Of a stretch of DNA of 64,000 bases, positions 62,112-64,000 are shown in pieces; positions within the stretch are counted from its first letter, which is position 1; every line of letters starts with the position of its first letter. The DNA comes from JBMOLL01 sp049325415 (GTDB lineage Bacteria; Bacteroidota; Bacteroidia; Bacteroidales; GCA-2748055): assembly GCA_049325415.1 (NCBI GenBank), contig JBMOLL010000072.1, positions 1 through 64,000 on the forward strand. Direction: 5' to 3'. The notes under the pieces are model-generated. The model worked only from the letters and a program-made list of their open reading frames with translations, made no database searches and was not told the origin of the DNA. The position numbers and the translations under genes are program-made.

Positions 62112-63293
62112 ATGATCCGCCTTGTAGTTCTGATAGTAATTTTAGGTGTCGCCGGTTCCTGTAACAGGACCAAAGATAAGAATTTTATTCAGGATTCGGA
62201 AGCCGGCCGGCAGGTGCATATCCTGGGTACGCTTAAAGGCGGAGAAGGGAAAGAGGTCCTGGTGGACGAGATGGGCGCTGCAGAATTTATTGCTGTGGAT
62301 ACCTTCCGTGTTGGCGACGATGGAAAATTCTCCTGCTCCTTCCAGGCCACCCACCCGGGTTTTTATGCCTTCCGCTCAGCCTCCTCCGGCTATATCACGC
62401 TTATTGCCTTTCCCGGCGATACCCTCTTGCTGAATGCCTCCTGGGACCAGACGCTGCCTTACGAAATCAGCGGTTCCAGACCTTCGGAAGAAGTTTTGCG
62501 CCTTGCTCTGGCGCACCGGAAAACACTCGACGGACTTGCCGAAATCTCGCGAAAAGTCAGGGAAGCCAGCGGTCAACCCGGTTTTGCCGTTCTTAAAAAA
62601 GACCTTGACCGGCGTTTCGATTCCCTGATCACGGAGTTTCACGACTTCTCCCTCGACCTGATCCGTACCAACGGCTCCTCGCCCGTTGCACTTATCGCCC
62701 TGTATAGCGAGTACGGCCCTGGTCTGCCTGTCTTTAACCCTGTCGAAGATTTTCCTGTTTTTGAACTGGTCGATTCCCTTCTCTATCCTGCATTTCAGGA
62801 GAACGAAGCGGTAACCGCGCTTCATGTCCAGGTCGGTAATGCACGGGCACAGGATGACCGGCCACAGGAAGCTGCCTGGAAGACCGGAGACATGGCTCCT
62901 GCTTTTGCCGGCAACACGGCCGAAGGAAAGACCATATCGCTGGCCGATTACCGTGGCCACTACCTGCTCCTGAGCTTCTGGGCCGCCTGGAGCAAACCCT
63001 CAAGGGATGAAAATGTCTACCTGAAAAAAGCCTGGGAAACCGGTCGGGAGAAGGGGCTGAAGATCCTGCAGGTCAGCCTCGACGATGACCGGGAGCTCTG
63101 GCTCAACGCGATCAGGGAAGAGTCCCTTTCCTGGGACCATATCAGCGACCTGAGACGCTGGGATTCGCAGGTTGCCGGTATCTACCGGATCGACAGGATT
63201 CCGGCGGATTTCCTGATTGGCCCGGACGGAAAGATACTTGCCACCGATCTCTTTGGGGACGACCTGGTGCAAAAAATCAGCTCGCTGCAGTGA
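62112..63293 (+). CDS. DUF4369/thioredoxin-fold lipoprotein lacking the CxxC site
   Basis: 393 residues. A signal peptide with lipobox GVAGSC puts lipid on Cys17. Residues about 33-120 form a beta-rich DUF4369-like domain, a helical linker follows, and about 255-393 is a TlpA/AhpC-type thioredoxin fold (GDMAPAFAGNTAEGKTISL, the cis-Pro in RIDRIPADFLIG). The redox site, normally W-C-x-x-C, reads WSKPS (Ser294, Ser297), so it cannot do disulfide exchange. It may be a binding or structural variant. A partial second lipoprotein with a similar N-terminal domain follows 78 bases on. Confidence 0.82.
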   Translation: MIRLVVLIVILGVAGSCNRTKDKNFIQDSEAGRQVHILGTLKGGEGKEVLVDEMGAAEFIAVDTFRVGDDGKFSCSFQATHPGFYAFRSASSGYITLIAFPGDTLLLNASWDQTLPYEISGSRPSEEVLRLALAHRKTLDGLAEISRKVREASGQPGFAVLKKDLDRRFDSLITEFHDFSLDLIRTNGSSPVALIALYSEYGPGLPVFNPVEDFPVFELVDSLLYPAFQENEAVTALHVQVGNARAQDDRPQEAAWKTGDMAPAFAGNTAEGKTISLADYRGHYLLLSFWAAWSKPSRDENVYLKKAWETGREKGLKILQVSLDDDRELWLNAIREESLSWDHISDLRRWDSQVAGIYRIDRIPADFLIGPDGKILATDLFGDDLVQKISSLQ

Positions 63294-63371
63294 TATGAAT
63301 AGCCCGATCCATACTCTCCATGAGAAAAAGGTAAAAGTTCATTATCTTTAATTCTTTAACTTAGCCCCCAT

Positions 63372-64000
63372 ATGAAACAGACCCTTTTTATTATAGTCCT
63401 CCTCCTGCTGGTTTCCTGCTCGCAGAAAAAGAATACCGTCATTTCAGGTAAACTGGAAGGCGGAGCCGGATCCATGCTTTACCTGGAACAGTTGAACGTG
63501 AACCAGACCAGGCCGGTAGACTCGGTAAAAGTTAAGAAAGACGACAGCTTTCGTATGAAGATCGAAGTTACGGACCCGGAGCTTTACGTCCTGAAAAATA
63601 ACACGGGAAAAATTATCTCCCTGCTGCCCATGCCGGGTGAAACCGTTGCCGTAACCACCACTTCGGGGAACTTTGGCAAACCATACCAGGTAAGCGGGTC
63701 CCCGGAAAGCGAAAAGATCCTGCTGCTGGTGAACCGGCTCAACCGCACCCGCACCCTCCTCGACTCCATCGGCCAGGTCCTCCTGTCGCTTCCCGATCAG
63801 GATAACGACGAATCGCTTGCTCTGAAAAAAGCCTATATAGAAGCGCGCAACGATCAGAAACGTTTCACGATCCGCTTTCTCCTGGAGAATATTTCCAGCC
63901 CCTCCAGCGTGTTTGCCCTTTACCAGAAATTTTCCCGGGACGAATACGTCCTCAACGACAACCATGATCTGCAGTACCTGATCATCGTTTCTGATTCTCT
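63372..64000 (+). CDS. DUF4369-type lipoprotein (3' end beyond the window)
   Basis: At least 209 residues from the ATG at 63372, open to the window edge. The N terminus MKQTLFIIVLLLLVSC is a lipoprotein signal with lipid on Cys16. ISGKLEGGAGSMLYLEQL and later LKNNTGKIISLLPMPGETV match the beta strands of DUF4369 domains, which usually precede a thioredoxin-like domain. The window ends in the helical linker, so whether a CxxC follows is not visible. A TATCTTTA -7-like element lies at 63343-63350. It is probably a tandem paralogue of the gene before it. Confidence 0.85.
   Translation, partial: MKQTLFIIVLLLLVSCSQKKNTVISGKLEGGAGSMLYLEQLNVNQTRPVDSVKVKKDDSFRMKIEVTDPELYVLKNNTGKIISLLPMPGETVAVTTTSGNFGKPYQVSGSPESEKILLLVNRLNRTRTLLDSIGQVLLSLPDQDNDESLALKKAYIEARNDQKRFTIRFLLENISSPSSVFALYQKFSRDEYVLNDNHDLQYLIIVSDS

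Noticed and set aside
1..64000. Mobile element, prophage or CRISPR array
   Set aside because: No transposase, integrase, phage structural gene, Cas gene or regularly spaced repeat was found; gene content and base use look uniform.

Overview
The window comes from a member of the Bacteroidota, probably class Bacteroidia. The signs are a PorQ-type type IX secretion protein, promoters of the TTTG-N19-TAnnTTTG kind (very clear before rplU), a long Lys/Ala-rich tail on L21, a glycogen synthase-phosphorylase fusion, DUF4369 lipoproteins and a near absence of Shine-Dalgarno sites. There is no sign of phage, transposon, CRISPR or rRNA. Two tRNA genes (Pro-CGG and Leu-UAG) are present.

Region 1 (1-17 kb) is a carbohydrate-use island. 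A minus-strand operon runs from about 13.3 to 2.1 kb: an exported discoidin/six-hairpin protein of unassigned family, a GPH sugar importer with an unusual periplasmic helical insert, a cytoplasmic GH35 enzyme and a 1118-residue GH94 phosphorylase. The GH94 length and the pairing with GH35 suggest 1,2-beta-glucooligosaccharides (sophorose type) as substrate, handled as cut outside, import, then phosphorolyse inside. An exported GH2 enzyme converges on this operon. A membrane histidine kinase and an exported DUF5060 clan-A glycosidase follow.

Region 2 (17-32.7 kb) is housekeeping on the minus strand: tRNA-Pro with an elaborate nested inverted repeat, heptose-phosphate kinase, priA, pfkA, ispH-cmk-porQ, a GT28-like transferase, a YkgJ protein, a DMT transporter, clpX-clpP-tig, tRNA-Leu, lptB and tatC.

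Region 3 (33-50.6 kb) is mixed: recQ, an ABC-2 exporter pair, an orphan DppC-like permease with a GT2 and a single-domain response regulator, a CNT nucleoside transporter with a bifunctional-nuclease protein, rplU-rpmA, serS-DMT-ruvC, HIT, greA, a small membrane protein, a Rieske-like protein with Cys-rich ligand loops, ahcY and ribF.

Region 4 (50.7-61.9 kb) is a full glycogen locus. A branching enzyme on the plus strand faces a minus-strand operon of debranching enzyme, GT4, GH57 and a 1415-residue GT3-GT35 fusion. GT3 in place of GlgA, and no glgC here, points to a UDP-glucose route. The window ends in two tandem DUF4369-type lipoproteins; the first has a thioredoxin domain without its CxxC and the second is cut by the window edge.

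Functions are assigned by reading motifs and lengths only; no database search was possible.
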